A DNA stretch of 64,000 bases. Origin: Micromussa lordhowensis (lineage: Eukaryota > Cnidaria > Anthozoa > Scleractinia > Lobophylliidae). The notes below the pieces were generated by a model that was given only the letters and a program-made list of their open reading frames with translations, was not told where the DNA came from and ran no database searches. The DNA lies in assembly GCA_964020085.1 (NCBI GenBank), contig OZ026607.1, forward strand, positions 17,194,622 to 17,258,621. Reading direction: 5' to 3'. Shown piece by piece: positions 41,000-53,166 of the stretch; the first letter of the stretch is position 1; the number at the start of each line of letters is the position of its first letter. The position numbers and the translations under genes were made by a program.

Positions 41000-42427
41000 A
41001 ATTGTATCTTAATTTTTGTGGCTGTTGCAGCAAATGTGATTGTTGAAAAGACGTTTGGAAATCGCTACTTGAGAGAATGCTCTCATTCAGCTGTGATGTC
41101 TCGGCTCAATACCTGGATCATTGTCACTGTTAAGTTAAGAAAACTACAAAATTGACAGTCGGCTTCATGTGTGTGGTCTGTAAATTGTATTGTTAAACTT
41201 TGCATGTTCTTTTGTTATTGTCTTGCTTTACTCCGAGGAGGTAAAATCGTGTGTCTCCGTACTAAAAGAAAAATAGGCGTTTCTGTCTACCTGTACTGTC
41301 AAAACAATCATGTTAAATTATGACGTGAAAAAAGCTTGCTTTGTCTGCATAAACCTAAAGTAAACTTCCAATCTAAGGCGTGAATGGTGTGGGCTTTAGG
41401 TTCGTTTGACGTCCGCCGTATGTTTTTAATTTTTTTGATGCCATATGTTCGCATGAGTATGTCTTGAGTGAAAGGTAGCTGACAGCTCAAATCCTCATTC
41501 ATTTAGTAAATGCAGGGGGTCAACTGCAGCTTAGAATCTATTCACTAACTTAAACCTCCCACTGGACTATACCTTTCAAGAACTTGACACCTTTTTTTTT
41601 CCGAGAATCTCAAATTTTGTTTTGAGCACAACATTAAAGAATAAACACCGCCGATGGGAGAATCAAGGGTCACCTCTTGTTCGAATGGTCACACACTTGG
41701 GTTTCATCCATTCCTTCGAAAGCTAGCGCTTCGTGAATGCTTTGATTCTGGGAGTAAAGTGTTTCTTTTTTTTCCACGTTGTTGCCTGAGCTAAATTTCT
41801 CAGTAATCCACGTTCGCTTTCTACCTTGACTGCGATTGTTAAGTTCCCGGAAGTTGTGTTTGATTCGTACTCAAGGCAAAGTAATGTAATCAGTTTAGTA
41901 TAATAAGTGTACTTGCTACACAGAGGGTGCATTTTAGTTAAAAATATCTTTTGTTATGGTAATCTTGATGTCGATAGGGCACTCAGTTCGTGAGGAGAGA
42001 ACAATAGAAAATAGTATAAGTGCTTTTTCATTATTGCTTGGTCTCCACCTAAAGAACCTGCACACAAAGTATAAACGAGCGTTAACAGAAGCTGACTCCG
42101 TCACGTGAAGTGAAATACCGTCGGCGTTTGAGGGCATATAGATAGCTTGTTGGGCCATTTATCACACGACAAGATAACGAAGAATTTCAATTTGGCGGTT
42201 AGCCACTACTAATGATATATTATTGCTGTGATAAACTTTTGATAAATGGCAATAATTAAAGTTCTAATGGAAGGGATAAGACTGTTTGTTCAAGTGCTGT
42301 GCGGTACTTCTTTGACGTTTTTTTTTTCTTTCGCAACACTCTTATGAAATGCCTTGATCAAGCGCAGTTTTGAAATCTTCAATCAAATGCCCCTTACATA
42401 CCGAAGTAAAAAATACTTTCTGTCATG
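41000..42427. other. Intergenic between homeobox genes 1 and 2, first part
   Basis: No gene seen. An AATAAA at 41640-41645 could serve homeobox gene 1 if it has a long 3' UTR. Confidence 0.4.
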
Positions 42428-42645
42428 TATGCATGGAAAACATTTGCTTTTCTCCTTCTGTTTTATCATATACCCTTTAAAATGCTTTTAGGTTCTTTTC
42501 TCAATCAACGTTGTGTTGAACTACTTTATGTCGTTTATGCTTGGGAAAACTTTTGCGTTTCACTTTGTTTCTGTGTTATCATAAACCCCCTTTAACAAGC
42601 TTCAAGGTTCTTTTCTTAATTAACGTTGTGTTGAATTCTTCTAAT
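42428..42645. repeat. Two-copy tandem repeat, unit about 110 bp
   Basis: Blocks in order occur twice: GGAAAACATTTGC / GGGAAAACTTTTGC, TTTATCATA, TTAGGTTCTTTTCTCAATCA / CAAGGTTCTTTTCTTAATTA, and ACGTTGTGTTGAA. No coding potential. Confidence 0.7.
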
Positions 42646-45600
42646 ATGACAAATACTCGAGAATTTTGCTTGGTTAGCGTTATGGTCAACGGATACTTAC
42701 AAACTGTTATGAATTTTTAGCAATGCCTTTCCACTCCCGCGGTATAATTCTTCAAGACATGTTATCTTTGATTCTACCTCTTACCCCACATCTTTTCTCT
42801 CAAATTTAACCGTCCTTGTTACCTGTGAGTTTATTATTACCTGTGTATTTCTTTTCTTTCCGAGTATAACGTTCTAAGGAATCCTTCGATTGGACAACAA
42901 TTCACTTTGGAAACGTAACTGGGTTAACATGTAGGACCAGTTCTGTTTCTTCACTCTCACCACCAAAGCAACTGAAAGCGTTGCGGATCAAAACTGTAGA
43001 AACCTGTTACTGTAGAGTTTCCTTATTCACCGTAGTAATAAATATTTTGCTTATCTGAAAAGCACACAAAAGGGCGACTTTAATCACTTAAATTACCTAA
43101 TAACTGGTTCCGGAAAACATTAAATAATCGCTTTATAGCTCAGGTGTTGATCAATGTGTGAACAAGAAATCTTGCTCGTAGTTTTCATAACTTTGGCACA
43201 GGTGACCTAATGCATATTCCTTTTACAGACCGCACATCGCTAACCGCCCAACAATAAGCCATCCTTCATAAACTTGGTGTTGTTTACCTTTCAAATTGTA
43301 GTTTTTCATTTCTAAATGCGGTCGGTTCTGCGGGTAAATTGAATTACGGAATCCATCGCTAAAACTAATCAAAGTTAAGGCGTTCATTTCATCAAGTTTT
43401 CTTTCTGTTTGGAGAAGATTTGGCAATGAATCTATAGACGAAAATTGTGAGCTTTGCACTAAAAGTTCGCCTCGATGTACTCTTTGAAAAATCCGCCTGA
43501 CACAGTCTAGGATTATCCAGATTAATGATTCACCGTTTACGCATTTGTTGCTCATTTGGATTCAGCAAAGATGAAGGAATTTGTCCGTCAAAGTACGTAC
43601 TCACTTTTAGTATTCTCAGACAAAAACCGGAAATAACCTGTTTATTCACTCAAGTACCAATACAAAAGCAACAGTTGTACAACACAAATTTGCGCGGGAT
43701 TACTTTTTATTGTGAAGCTTGCGGCTTACACTAATCAGAGTGAGCTGCCAATTGTGTCAAACACAAAATATTTCGCCTTGAAATGACTAAAAACTCGTAT
43801 CTGAAAGTCTTGGCAAATCATCATTTATGGACAATTTTCTGTTTCACAGGATGAACAACTGGGTTTAACTATTCATTGCAAACCATAAGTGTGATAGATT
43901 AAAAATTGCAAAAAAAACAAAAGTTCAAAAACCTTCATTAGCAAGATATTGGTTGACTAGTAGTACCACACTTAGATGTTGCCCAATAGCTTTTGAGATT
44001 ACGCAGCTCACAAGCTGTATTTTAGGTTGAATTTTCGAAAGTGTTGATATGCAGACCTTGGACACAGATCACCACGATATTGACTGAAGGAAATTAAAAT
44101 CCCTACTAATTAAATTAATTGCAATAGGCCCTAGAAATCAAATGCCGTCAATTATTCTCAGTTGCTTTATTTGTCGATTCCAGAAACTGTCGATACACTA
44201 TTAGTCAAGTGGAAGCCGTTTCTAGTCTGTTTTCTCCCTCTATTGAATGCTTTACATCTAGAAAAAATCTACCATCTGACAGGTTTCGTTGTGTTAATAT
44301 TAATTCAAGTGCCCATTGATTTCCTTAAAATCGTAAGTTTTGTTACTAAGGAGTTTGAACAGTGGCTACAACTCCTAGCGATGTCAATCCAACACATGGC
44401 TTTTTATTTTTATGTTTTCATAAAAACGAAGGCCCAAACAGACTAGACAGCTCTCAAAGTTTCATGTGTAAGGATACCAGAAGAAGTGAAGCTGTTGTCA
44501 GGAGACTAGGCGAAAATGTTCACACGGGCAACGTGTCTCTTTAACTTTGTTGTCACACCAAACCAATTAATTATTCGTCCCTTCACAAGGCACGACAATT
44601 CAAATCTAAGACTTTGCACATTGTTTATTTAGCTCGAGCAGGCTACTGTTCGTATTTTGATTTGTTTGACCACATCTCCAAGGAATGAATTTATTATCTT
44701 TTTACGGCTAAAATCGAATTTCCTACCTTAGTAATAAGCCTTCGCAGAGCATTTTCCGCCGTCATTACAGTAATTAATTATCTCGAAGTTGTTGTTTTCA
44801 ATTAAAGCTTAAGAACTGCGCTTTAATCGATTGCGTTGGAGGGTCATTGGTGTTTTCTGAAAGACATTGTTCTTGACTGCAATTCATTTTAGAGGGTATT
44901 CGGAGATTTGTAATTTCCGTTTAGAACCTATAAATCGTTCGCATTTCATTAAAGTATTCTGGAGAAGAACTTCCCCTTTTGGTTTCCATGTAGTTGCTTC
45001 CCTTATAAACACGACTTTGTTTTCTTCCTTATTCACTCAGTTTAATCCCTAAACAAAGATATTTTTCTTTTGAAAGTGAAAATAAGACGACGATTTCTAT
45101 GAGTTGCGTTCATATTCTGGGGATGATAATTAGGTTATTGACAGGATCGAGTGCTATACAAAATACTCTTATCTCGGTTAATAAATCATATGATTTGATA
45201 CCGACGCGCCATTGGCAAACAAGCTAGAACTAAATCAAATGAAGTCCGTGAAGGTTGGAGCGGTATAATTTGATTTCGGGAAGGAAAATAACTCGGTGAA
45301 TCGCACAAACTAGCTTGCGGATGTGATCGAGATTGTTTTCGATGAATTTCAAAACAGACTATCAAAGCTTTGATTACTGTAATCCCGGATTAAAATGATA
45401 TTCACAAACGGTTGACATATGAACTATTCGCTAAGATGAGGGATTTGTCACGAGCGCGTATAAACTTGACAGGGCACGTCATTGATGTGATCAACATCTC
45501 CATAATAGAATCTGAATTAAAACTACCTCTGAAGAATGCATCGGTAAACAGCCCGAAACTCTATACAGCTTTGTCACTAAAGAATTGGCTAGTGCTTCTC

Positions 45601-45667
45601 TCGTACCAGTCGGGAACTCAACTTTTGCCAGCTGAAAGAGATTACTCAAAATACAACGCTGAAGGAA
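42646..45667. other. Intergenic between homeobox genes 1 and 2, second part
   Basis: About 3 kb with only short frames. I recognise no mobile element. The stretch may hold cis-regulatory sequence, but nothing specific is visible. Confidence 0.4.
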
Positions 45668-48621
45668 ATGGCGTATAGGATCAGAGATTCTGCTGATGCC
45701 AACGCTTATCAACTGCCCTCATCGTCCAAACCCTACTTGTCGTTCTCGATAGAAAATATCTTAAGCGAAGGCACATTTGGTCCACGAAACCAGCAAAGGA
45801 AAGTACACGCCCAGAAATATGAAAGTTCCAGAAAAGAGAAGGCTAAAAAGCAATCTGTGGAGAATCTCTTTACACGTCTTCCCTGGCTCGCCTACACACG
45901 GTACTGTCCACCAAAAATTCCAAGTAAGTAAAAGAGTTTTCTTTCTCGTGTATAGATTATCTTGTGTTTTTTTTTTAGTTTTAGTCTAGCTGTATGTCTT
46001 TTGTTGTTTGCATTTGACTTCCATCGATGGATTCGTCATCTCTGTATGGCACTACCGGGTCGGAAAGATTTGATCATTGTTGTTGCTATTTAGTAATAAA
46101 TTGCTGTAAAGATGAATCTAAGAAAATATCCTTTATCCTTGACATGTTTGCAGCTTTTGGAAGTGATTTTGACTTCCTCTCTGTTTCAAACTGGGTTTTA
46201 TGAGTACACGTGGATACAAAAACTGGTCGCGTTTCTTTCACGTGTGATGATCTTCATGAACAATGAACCGTAAATCGTGTGGGTGGTGTTTCATCTTTTC
46301 CAAACGACGTCTTTGTTACGTGGGATTTTCAAATAAGACTGAGGGAGGTGCTTTGATCAGTTCAGGTTCTTAATGGACTCTGTCCAAAGTCTGCTGGGCT
46401 GTTTGCACCCAAAACCGCAAATTAGGCAGATAAATTTTACATAAAAAACAGCAGGAAACTTAAACTTAAAAATTGTAAACATTTTTAACCTTACGGTTCA
46501 TAGTTCGTATGAGTAGATTAAGGTGGTTTGTGCCCTTTGTGTTGTGTAAATCTTTTATAGTTTTAACCAAACAGTTTTTCAAAGGACGTTCGTTATTCTG
46601 CCAGAACAGTTAAATCGTTCAGACGCGATACCCGGCTGTCAAAAAGCTTCCTTTAAAAAAGGAGTACCCTTTGTGCTGTTCACCGATTTTCATCGTTTTG
46701 GTATCCTATCGTATTGAAGCGTCATGTACAATATATGATCTATCTTTCTCTGTCTTCAGTCAAACGAAAAAATTCTCAAAGGAATCTAATTCAGTTTGAA
46801 AAACAGGGCTCTTATCGCTTCGTAAATAAATGAAACAACATAAAAATCGGCTTACTTTTCACATATAATAATCCAGATTCACACACAAGATTATAGTTAG
46901 CACAATCCTATCCTGAAGGGATAATTGAAGTTTGAATTTGTTCCAGATTATAAACCCGTTTCTATTAGCTTTCATTTGTGGATTTACAAGAAGTGTACAA
47001 AATCATGTTCACGAAAAAAGCTATTGAAGTCATCTTTTTCAGTGAAGTGGCTTTTTGTCTTAAAAATGATTAAGTTAATTCTTTTTTTCTGTAGACTCTT
47101 AGAATAAGTTAATGATTTCCTATCTCGAAACAATACCCTTTTCAAAGTACTTTAAGTCTTTAATCCCTATTATTACTTTTTATTATCGCCAGGTTGTTTC
47201 AAAGCAGCAGTTTTCTTTGAAAATTATTTCGTTGACTGAGCGCTGAATGTTCCGACGAATTCAAGTTTTTGACAGACTAAGGAAATGTCATTTGAACTGT
47301 ACCGACGACCAAACAGTTTACGTTTTAAGTTACTACCGTTTTGATTTTCATTTCTGTTCTTGCAAAGGACGTGTCAATTTGGTGTCAACTGTGTTTTTAA
47401 CTCCGCCGTTTGATCTGTATTGGACAAACCAACACTGTTGTAGCTCCATCTGTCTACCCTTCCCTTTACATCTGAAACAATGAAAAAGAACGTTTGTTTT
47501 ATTAGTCTCTCATTTTGCTGTAGAGAGTAACAACACGTGTCTCAGGTGTTTCATCATGCGATGATATGATTATTGGTACACCTTAGAAAAAGAAGAAATT
47601 TCAACTAATTGTTGTATCGGGTGTAAAGAAAATACGTTTTTATAGGAGGTTGTTTTCCTTGATTTGCAGTAGGCTGCTAAATGCAGTTGCTAAGATACAG
47701 TCCAGGTTGTTTGTGTACAAGCTACGATCCTTCCAAACATAAAGCTTCACATCTGGACAAGATAGGATCAAGAAAACTGGCTTTCGTCTTTTTTTACCAC
47801 AACAGAAAACACTGAACGGTGTTTCTCCTCATTATGTGTAACAATGTGTTATTTTTTGTATAGTACAGTAAGCGTTCTTTGAGCAATGCTTCTATTGAGA
47901 GCGCGAGTTACTTTTCTATAGCCATCGGCTATTCCATTCCCACATCATGGACTAAAGGTAGATTTCATCAGTAAAGCAGCAGACCATCATATCTGGTTTA
48001 TCACTGACTACAACAAGACATTAAAAAGGTACCAAAACCCGAAAACGCTTAAAAACAACTCGCTTTTGGCTCCATTTTGATCTTCTCGTGTTCTTCCAGC
48101 TACCCACGTCACGTGATTACCTGGCCGATAAACCACAGGTGGGCTCCAATGTGAAACGGTTCCAGGATGCTCGTCGTCTCGCTCTAGACACTCCAAGATT
48201 GGTCTCCTTTGGGGATTTAAATCAAATTTCCGACGAGCATTCGCGACCTTTTTACAGGGAATTCCTCCCCGGGATAAACCATTCATATTGGTGGTCTGTT
48301 GATTATATCGATCCTTTTTCTCGCCTTGAAAACAAAGCTGATACATCGCTTTTCGTGTCTGCAGGATCCAAACCTCGGAAAGGTTCTCGACGACATAAAT
48401 TAGACAGAAATCCAAGAATCCCATTCTCTACTTCACAGTTGGCTGCATTGGAAGCCAAATTTATTCAGACCCAGTACCTGTCGGGCTCAGAAGTGCGTGA
48501 CTTATCATCCACGCTGAGAGTCACGGAGCACAGAGTGAAGATTTGGTTCCAGAACAGGAGAGCGCGCGAAAAGAAATCTCAAGCAGCGAACGCCGAAAAC
48601 TCGGGGTCACCACAAAGATAA
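45668..48621 (+). CDS. Homeobox gene 2, Msx-like (Msxlx-type) NK-like homeodomain
   Basis: Exons are 45668-45923 and 48365-48621, joined through A|GA (arginine, phase 1), giving 170 aa. Exon 1 has [12 protein letters not shown], an eh1-type motif, and ends in [15 protein letters not shown]. Exon 2 starts after GTGTCTGCAG. The homeodomain is at about 99-158: [14 protein letters not shown] in the arm and helix 1, then [15 protein letters not shown] in helix 3. Only about 12 residues follow the homeodomain, so the C-terminus is far shorter than in its two paralogues. The intron is 2.4 kb, the longest of the three, and its last 250 bp stay open in the homeodomain frame. Role is as for gene 1, inferred from the motif set. 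Confidence 0.93.
45924..48364. other. Intron of homeobox gene 2
   Basis: No other gene is seen. The 3' part (from about 48104) is an open frame continuous with exon 2; see findings. Confidence 0.6.
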
Positions 48622-48732
48622 AGTCTTTTGTTTAATATTACGGATATCGTAGAAATAATTTTAGAAACCTTTTTGGTTTTCGTTTTATTCATTAAATACA
48701 TACCATAGAATAAGAATTGGTAGTTGTAGGTT

Positions 48733-49068
48733 CAATAGACCTTTTTCCCGATACGGCGGCCATCTTGAATTCTATTGTTTTGACTGAGAAATTATGGGCT
48801 GCCGAGGGGGCAATCGCTGGAAAATTTATCGTATACACAGCTTTCAGGATAAATTTTTACTGTTTGTCTCTCATATTCCATAACAAATATTACAAGCGTT
48901 ACATCTTTCCGTCACGATATTTGGCAGTTGTTCCTAGGTTATCGAAAAATTATTGTTAAAAGTTATCACGCCACAGTATTCTTTTTAATTATTTCTCATC
49001 TGCCCCCTGGGCATCCCATAATTTCCTCGGAATTCAAGATGGCCGCCGTATCGGTAAAAAGGTCTATT
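48733..49068. mobile_element. MITE with long inverted ends
   Basis: The left end AATAGACCTTTTTCCCGATA and on through CGGCGGCCATCTTGAATTC is inverted at the right end, ending TAAAAAGGTCTATT. About 336 bp, non-coding, 110 bp downstream of homeobox gene 2. Confidence 0.8.
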
Positions 49069-49192
49069 AAATCACTTTTTCATGTCTTCTTAGCACTGCT
49101 CATGACAAAGATAAATGGAAACTGAAACTCAAACGTCGTGGGTATTTATTTAGCTATTTTGAGAAGAGATAAACTAACTTGGATATTGTGAT

Positions 49193-49375
49193 TTAAGGGG
49201 TTGGGCTCTGAATTGAGGGCTCTGTGTTCGAGCTCTGGCCAGATTCATGGGCAAGACACTAACTCTTATAGTGACTCCCTTCTGCTAGGTGTATAAATGT
49301 GTCGTGGTGAATTGTTGACGTAAACCTGAGAAAAAAAGTCTATGATAACCTGTAATGGACTAGCATCGACTGAAT
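49193..49375 (+). mobile_element. SINE family C fragment
   Basis: Contains a tRNA-like B box (TGTGTTCGAGCTCTGG) and downstream blocks (GGGCAAGACACTAACTC, CTGTAATGGACTAGCATC) like those of the SINE at 32646 and 60170. Confidence 0.55.
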
Positions 49376-49554
49376 CCATGGAAACTGACGTTACCCATGG
49401 TTACGGAAGTCGGGCCTCAAGACTCGTGTCATCATCACCATCAGTGCTTTAGACGCCAAGTGACGCAAAGGGCATCCATTCCTGCTAGCCCTTTGTAAGC
49501 CGCGAGGCTTGCTCCCAGTTAAGGTTTAGAGCGTGAAGAGCTGCCTTTGCTTCC

Positions 49555-49650
49555 TCCTCCAGGTGGGGACGCCAGGGGGTAAAAGACAAAGAGGCCGTCC
49601 CAAATCCATCAGGCTCATATGCAGAAGGACCTTAATGACCGAGTGTCAGC
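49555..49650 (+). mobile_element. Possible retrotransposon C-terminal fragment
   Basis: One frame reads GKRQRGRPKSIRL, like the basic R-RGRP motif near the end of Jockey/RTE-type reverse transcriptase proteins. Short and without a clear tail. Confidence 0.3.
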
Positions 49651-49896
49651 AGTCTCTTTTGCTTAAAGCACAATAACATTTTCCAGCTATTTCCTTCACT
49701 TCATGGGTACCTGTTCTCTTTTGTTATTAAATCAATATAAGTCACGATAAAAGATAAAATAAAATTCATTCAGATAAGAAAAGATAGCTTGACACGAGAT
49801 AACAAGATGGCAGATAAGATTCAACAACCCAGAATCCGTTCAGGTCTATAAGATAACGAACAAAGGATTCGTTGAGAAGGCCTCTAAGAGGGGTCG

Positions 49897-50358
49897 TCAA
49901 AGTTCAATACTCTCATGTCTTTCAGATGAGCTTTCTTTATGTAGATGGGAAATCAAAGGAAACAGTAACCCCATACACTTGCTGATTGAAGAATAGCGGC
50001 TTGTGGATTCTTGTGTTATCATAAAATAAGTTTGTAACATTGAGAAGTAAGGTCTTGTAACGTGAATAAAACCCTCTGCATGTGGTGTGTAACACAAAAC
50101 ACGTAATTCAACGTTCGAGTAAAAGAGTTCAACTTTACTTGTAGACCTTACACCGACAATTGTCCCGTTAATATATTCGAAATGGCTGGCTAAACCATAA
50201 GGGCTATCTGAAGACTGATTTGTTAACTCATGAGTGCTAACTATCCGTGATGAATCCTGTAACATGGCGCAAAAGGAATCTTCCTTGTCCAGCTTCACGC
50301 GTGGCCAAAGTGTAAAAATCGAGCAAACTGCATTTTTTTTAATTTGACGAACTGTCAT
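49897..50358 (-). CDS. Hypothetical 153-codon open frame
   Basis: An ATG-initiated, uninterrupted frame lies in the gap between homeobox genes 2 and 3. The composition is protein-like, with no long low-complexity run, but I recognise no domain, signal peptide or splice partner. It could be a small intronless gene, a decayed fragment or chance. Confidence 0.25.
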   Translation of the reverse strand: MTVRQIKKNAVCSIFTLWPRVKLDKEDSFCAMLQDSSRIVSTHELTNQSSDSPYGLASHFEYINGTIVGVRSTSKVELFYSNVELRVLCYTPHAEGFIHVTRPYFSMLQTYFMITQESTSRYSSISKCMGLLFPLISHLHKESSSERHESIEL

Positions 50359-50382
50359 TGGAATAGGGTTATTGATACTCAC

Positions 50383-52020
50383 AGACGATTAGTAGGCTAG
50401 AATCTATAACCAAAAAAGTTCAAGGTTTCCTCGATAACTTTTTATGGTTCTGCTAAATAATAAAACTTGATCTTTCAAATTGTGAGTCTGCACTTAAAGA
50501 AAATTTCTAGTACACGTGGATAGCTGCAGGTACGTGGGTGAATGCAGCCATGATTTCTGAGGTTAATCCAGTACAGTGCATGGTATATTCAGCAGTGCGG
50601 CTCCTGTGTAGTCGGTATAAGCCTTATACAAAGATTGAGTAAGTAAAACTATTTCGGTCGAGCAAATCCACGCCCTTAAGGTAAACATTGAATCTGGAAC
50701 TTATAATTTGAATACTAAAGTCATCTATGAAATATACCTCCTTACGGTTGTCTCTTATTCAAGTGATTGAGAGCGGATTAAGAGAGCGCCATATGTCTGG
50801 CTCTCTTAGGTAGCTTGGATAAATCCACTTTTTTATGTTTGAGAGCACCTTTGTGTGGGTGTGTGTTGGAATACATACCAAGTGCAACTGAATGCACAAG
50901 ACACTGTCGAGGACGAGAGGTGTTTCGACGGTGTATGTGTTGTTCAAAGAACAGACTCCTCAGCTGAGACTGTCTTGGTGTCTGTTCTAAAACGTTTTTC
51001 ATAGTAGCGTCATTTGCACAACAATGAATCTTGAGGTTATCTGAGAAGGATAAACCGATGATCATCACAAACATACTACATACACACACAACATACTTAT
51101 TCCAATAAAATGAGCAATCAAACATTTCCGGTGCTTCAATACTCTCTTCTAGACTTGTATTAGCTTATAACATTGTCAGTGATCTCGTAATGTATTCTAA
51201 GAATTTCGCGTTGGTGATATTTGTTTACCGTTCATTATCTGGTTGGTAATAACTGCGCGTGTGATAATTTAATCTTCTCAGTGGTTAACAGACAAGCTGT
51301 CACTCTTTGCATCTATACTCGTATGAATAGACTCGACAGCGGTATTGAACCCACGAATGGCCACGTCCCAAAATGCAAACTAAATCAGGATCGCTTTAAC
51401 CACAGAAGAACAGACTTAAGCTCTTCATTAACTTTGCATTTAAACTTAGGAATAAAGTGATTAAGTTTACAGACAGAATAAACTGCTGGAGGTCGGAGCA
51501 GCTGTGTAGGATTGGACTGTTGTGCTTGTTTTTTTTGCACGATCTTTGAGGTCGCATAACTAAATGGCTTTGCGAGGGCAGTTCACCACGATGGAAAACG
51601 AAGGTGCAGGAAATATTCCTTCCTGACCATGATGTAGGAAAAGTTCCTTCCTGACCACTGCGCACGCGCAACAGATGAAAAACTAGCATCGATTTTGTGC
51701 TATTTATGCTCTGTATGCCCTTTTTTAAAAGAAACTAACATATTTCACTAATACATTTCGGCAGATTTTGTTTCTTACCCGATACCCTCAATACTATACT
51801 GTTAACGGTTATGTTTTGACTCTAAACGTCAACACTAACTATATGGTTATATGACTATTAAGTGTCCGTTTTAAAACTGTCCATAGACAGATGTGGAGAC
51901 AGAAATTAATTAAACCATACTATCACCGATACTTAACTTACTGTCAACTGCATCCAATATTATGTTTTCTAACTCTCGTTCACGTACAGATGGATTATTG
52001 GCAAGGTAATACAAAATTGA
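50383..52020. other. Region between homeobox genes 2 and 3, no further gene seen
   Basis: Only short frames and A/T-rich sequence are present. The two homeobox genes converge on this gap, so it should contain both 3' UTRs. Confidence 0.4.
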
Positions 52021-53166
52021 CTACGCGTGATATCTAAATCCTTTGTACAGACCACAGTCAAAGCAACTTGATAGATGGGTTTGTGGCAAGTTTGATGTAC
52101 TCTGCCATCCATTACTGTTTGAACAAGTACTATATTGCAACTCGAGTGCAAACCTCAGTGAGAAACTGGGATGTATTCTCTCATAACGTGGACAAGTAAA
52201 ATGTGATGGGCATTGAATGATGTTTCCATTGATTTTCTTCTGAGGCTCTTCACGGACTTTAGTCTCAACACACATGCCATTTATAGTTTGATGGCCAACG
52301 TCACGGGTCATCTTCTTGGACTTCTTTTTTTCCCTTGCACGGCGGTTTTGAAACCAAATCTTGATGCGGTTCCCTGGAAGCTTTAGCATTGCAGAAAGCT
52401 GTGATACTTTGGCTGCGGTAACGTAGTGAGTGTCCTCGTAGCTTTTCTCCAACTGCAGGAGCTGCTCTGTTGAAAATGGAACTCTTGGGCTGCCACTTAC
52501 CTTCCTTCTGTTGACAGGCTTACGATTTCTTGACCCTGCAACAAATTGCAAATATTTCCTTAACTTTCAACGTTGTAGCTGTTTTCGTATCTTTCTCTAC
52601 GTCCACTTTGTGTCCGTCCAGCTTTTGTTCTTTTGTTAAGTTTCTCATGCTGTCGTGGCTATGACAGGACATCGGTCCTCAAGTCACTTGCCCTCGTGCC
52701 TGAAAGAATGTCTCGTCAAGAATACTGAGGCCGCTGGAGGAAGGCCCATGCATACATTCTGGATTCCCTATTTAGCTTAGTATTTTACTTTCTTAATGAT
52801 ATTTCGTAAATCTTCTTCCCGTCTTAAATTTACTAAGAGACAATTCTTCAGTTGTTATTGGCACTTCCCGTAATACAACTCTTAATTTACAAAGAAGTGC
52901 TAACCATTGAGAATACAAAGCTTTCAAACCTTACTTGGGATTTTCGGGGGAGAATACCGCGTGTACGCCAACCATGGAAGATCGCTTGTTACCGTTCTCT
53001 CCGCAGGTACAGGCGTTCCTTCTTGAACCCCTTCAGTTTCCTTGCTGGGAACACGTTCGGAAGAAAGCAACTCCTTCACAGGTTTTTCTTCCTTGAGAAT
53101 ATTTTCGATTGAGAAGTTTAGATCAGGTTTAGCATCCGTCATGCTATGGTTCTTTTGTGGCTTCAT
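52021..53166 (-). CDS. Homeobox gene 3, Msx-like (Msxlx-type) NK-like homeodomain
   Basis: Exons on the minus strand are 53166-52935 and 52535-52021, joined through A|GG (arginine, phase 1), giving 248 aa. Exon 1 has LNFSIENIL (eh1-type) and ends in [15 protein letters not shown]. Exon 2 has a basic leader and the homeodomain at about 91-150: PRVPFSTEQLLQLE in the arm and helix 1, then [15 protein letters not shown] in helix 3. A 98-residue C-terminal tail rich in Cys, Ser and His follows, not clearly alike between paralogues. It is convergent with homeobox gene 2, so the third copy is inverted relative to the first two. The intron is 399 bp, shorter than in the other two genes. Confidence 0.93.

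Noticed and set aside
48008..48424. 138-codon frame on the minus strand
   Set aside because: It overlaps the homeobox gene 2 intron end and exon 2 in antisense; it has no domain and is a shadow frame.
39465..53166. True Msx, Not or Hox genes
   Set aside because: The arm is Msx-like, but helix 3 ends RARE rather than RAKAKR. The Not-type helix 3 and Hox-type YPWM context are absent. An Msx-like group fits better.
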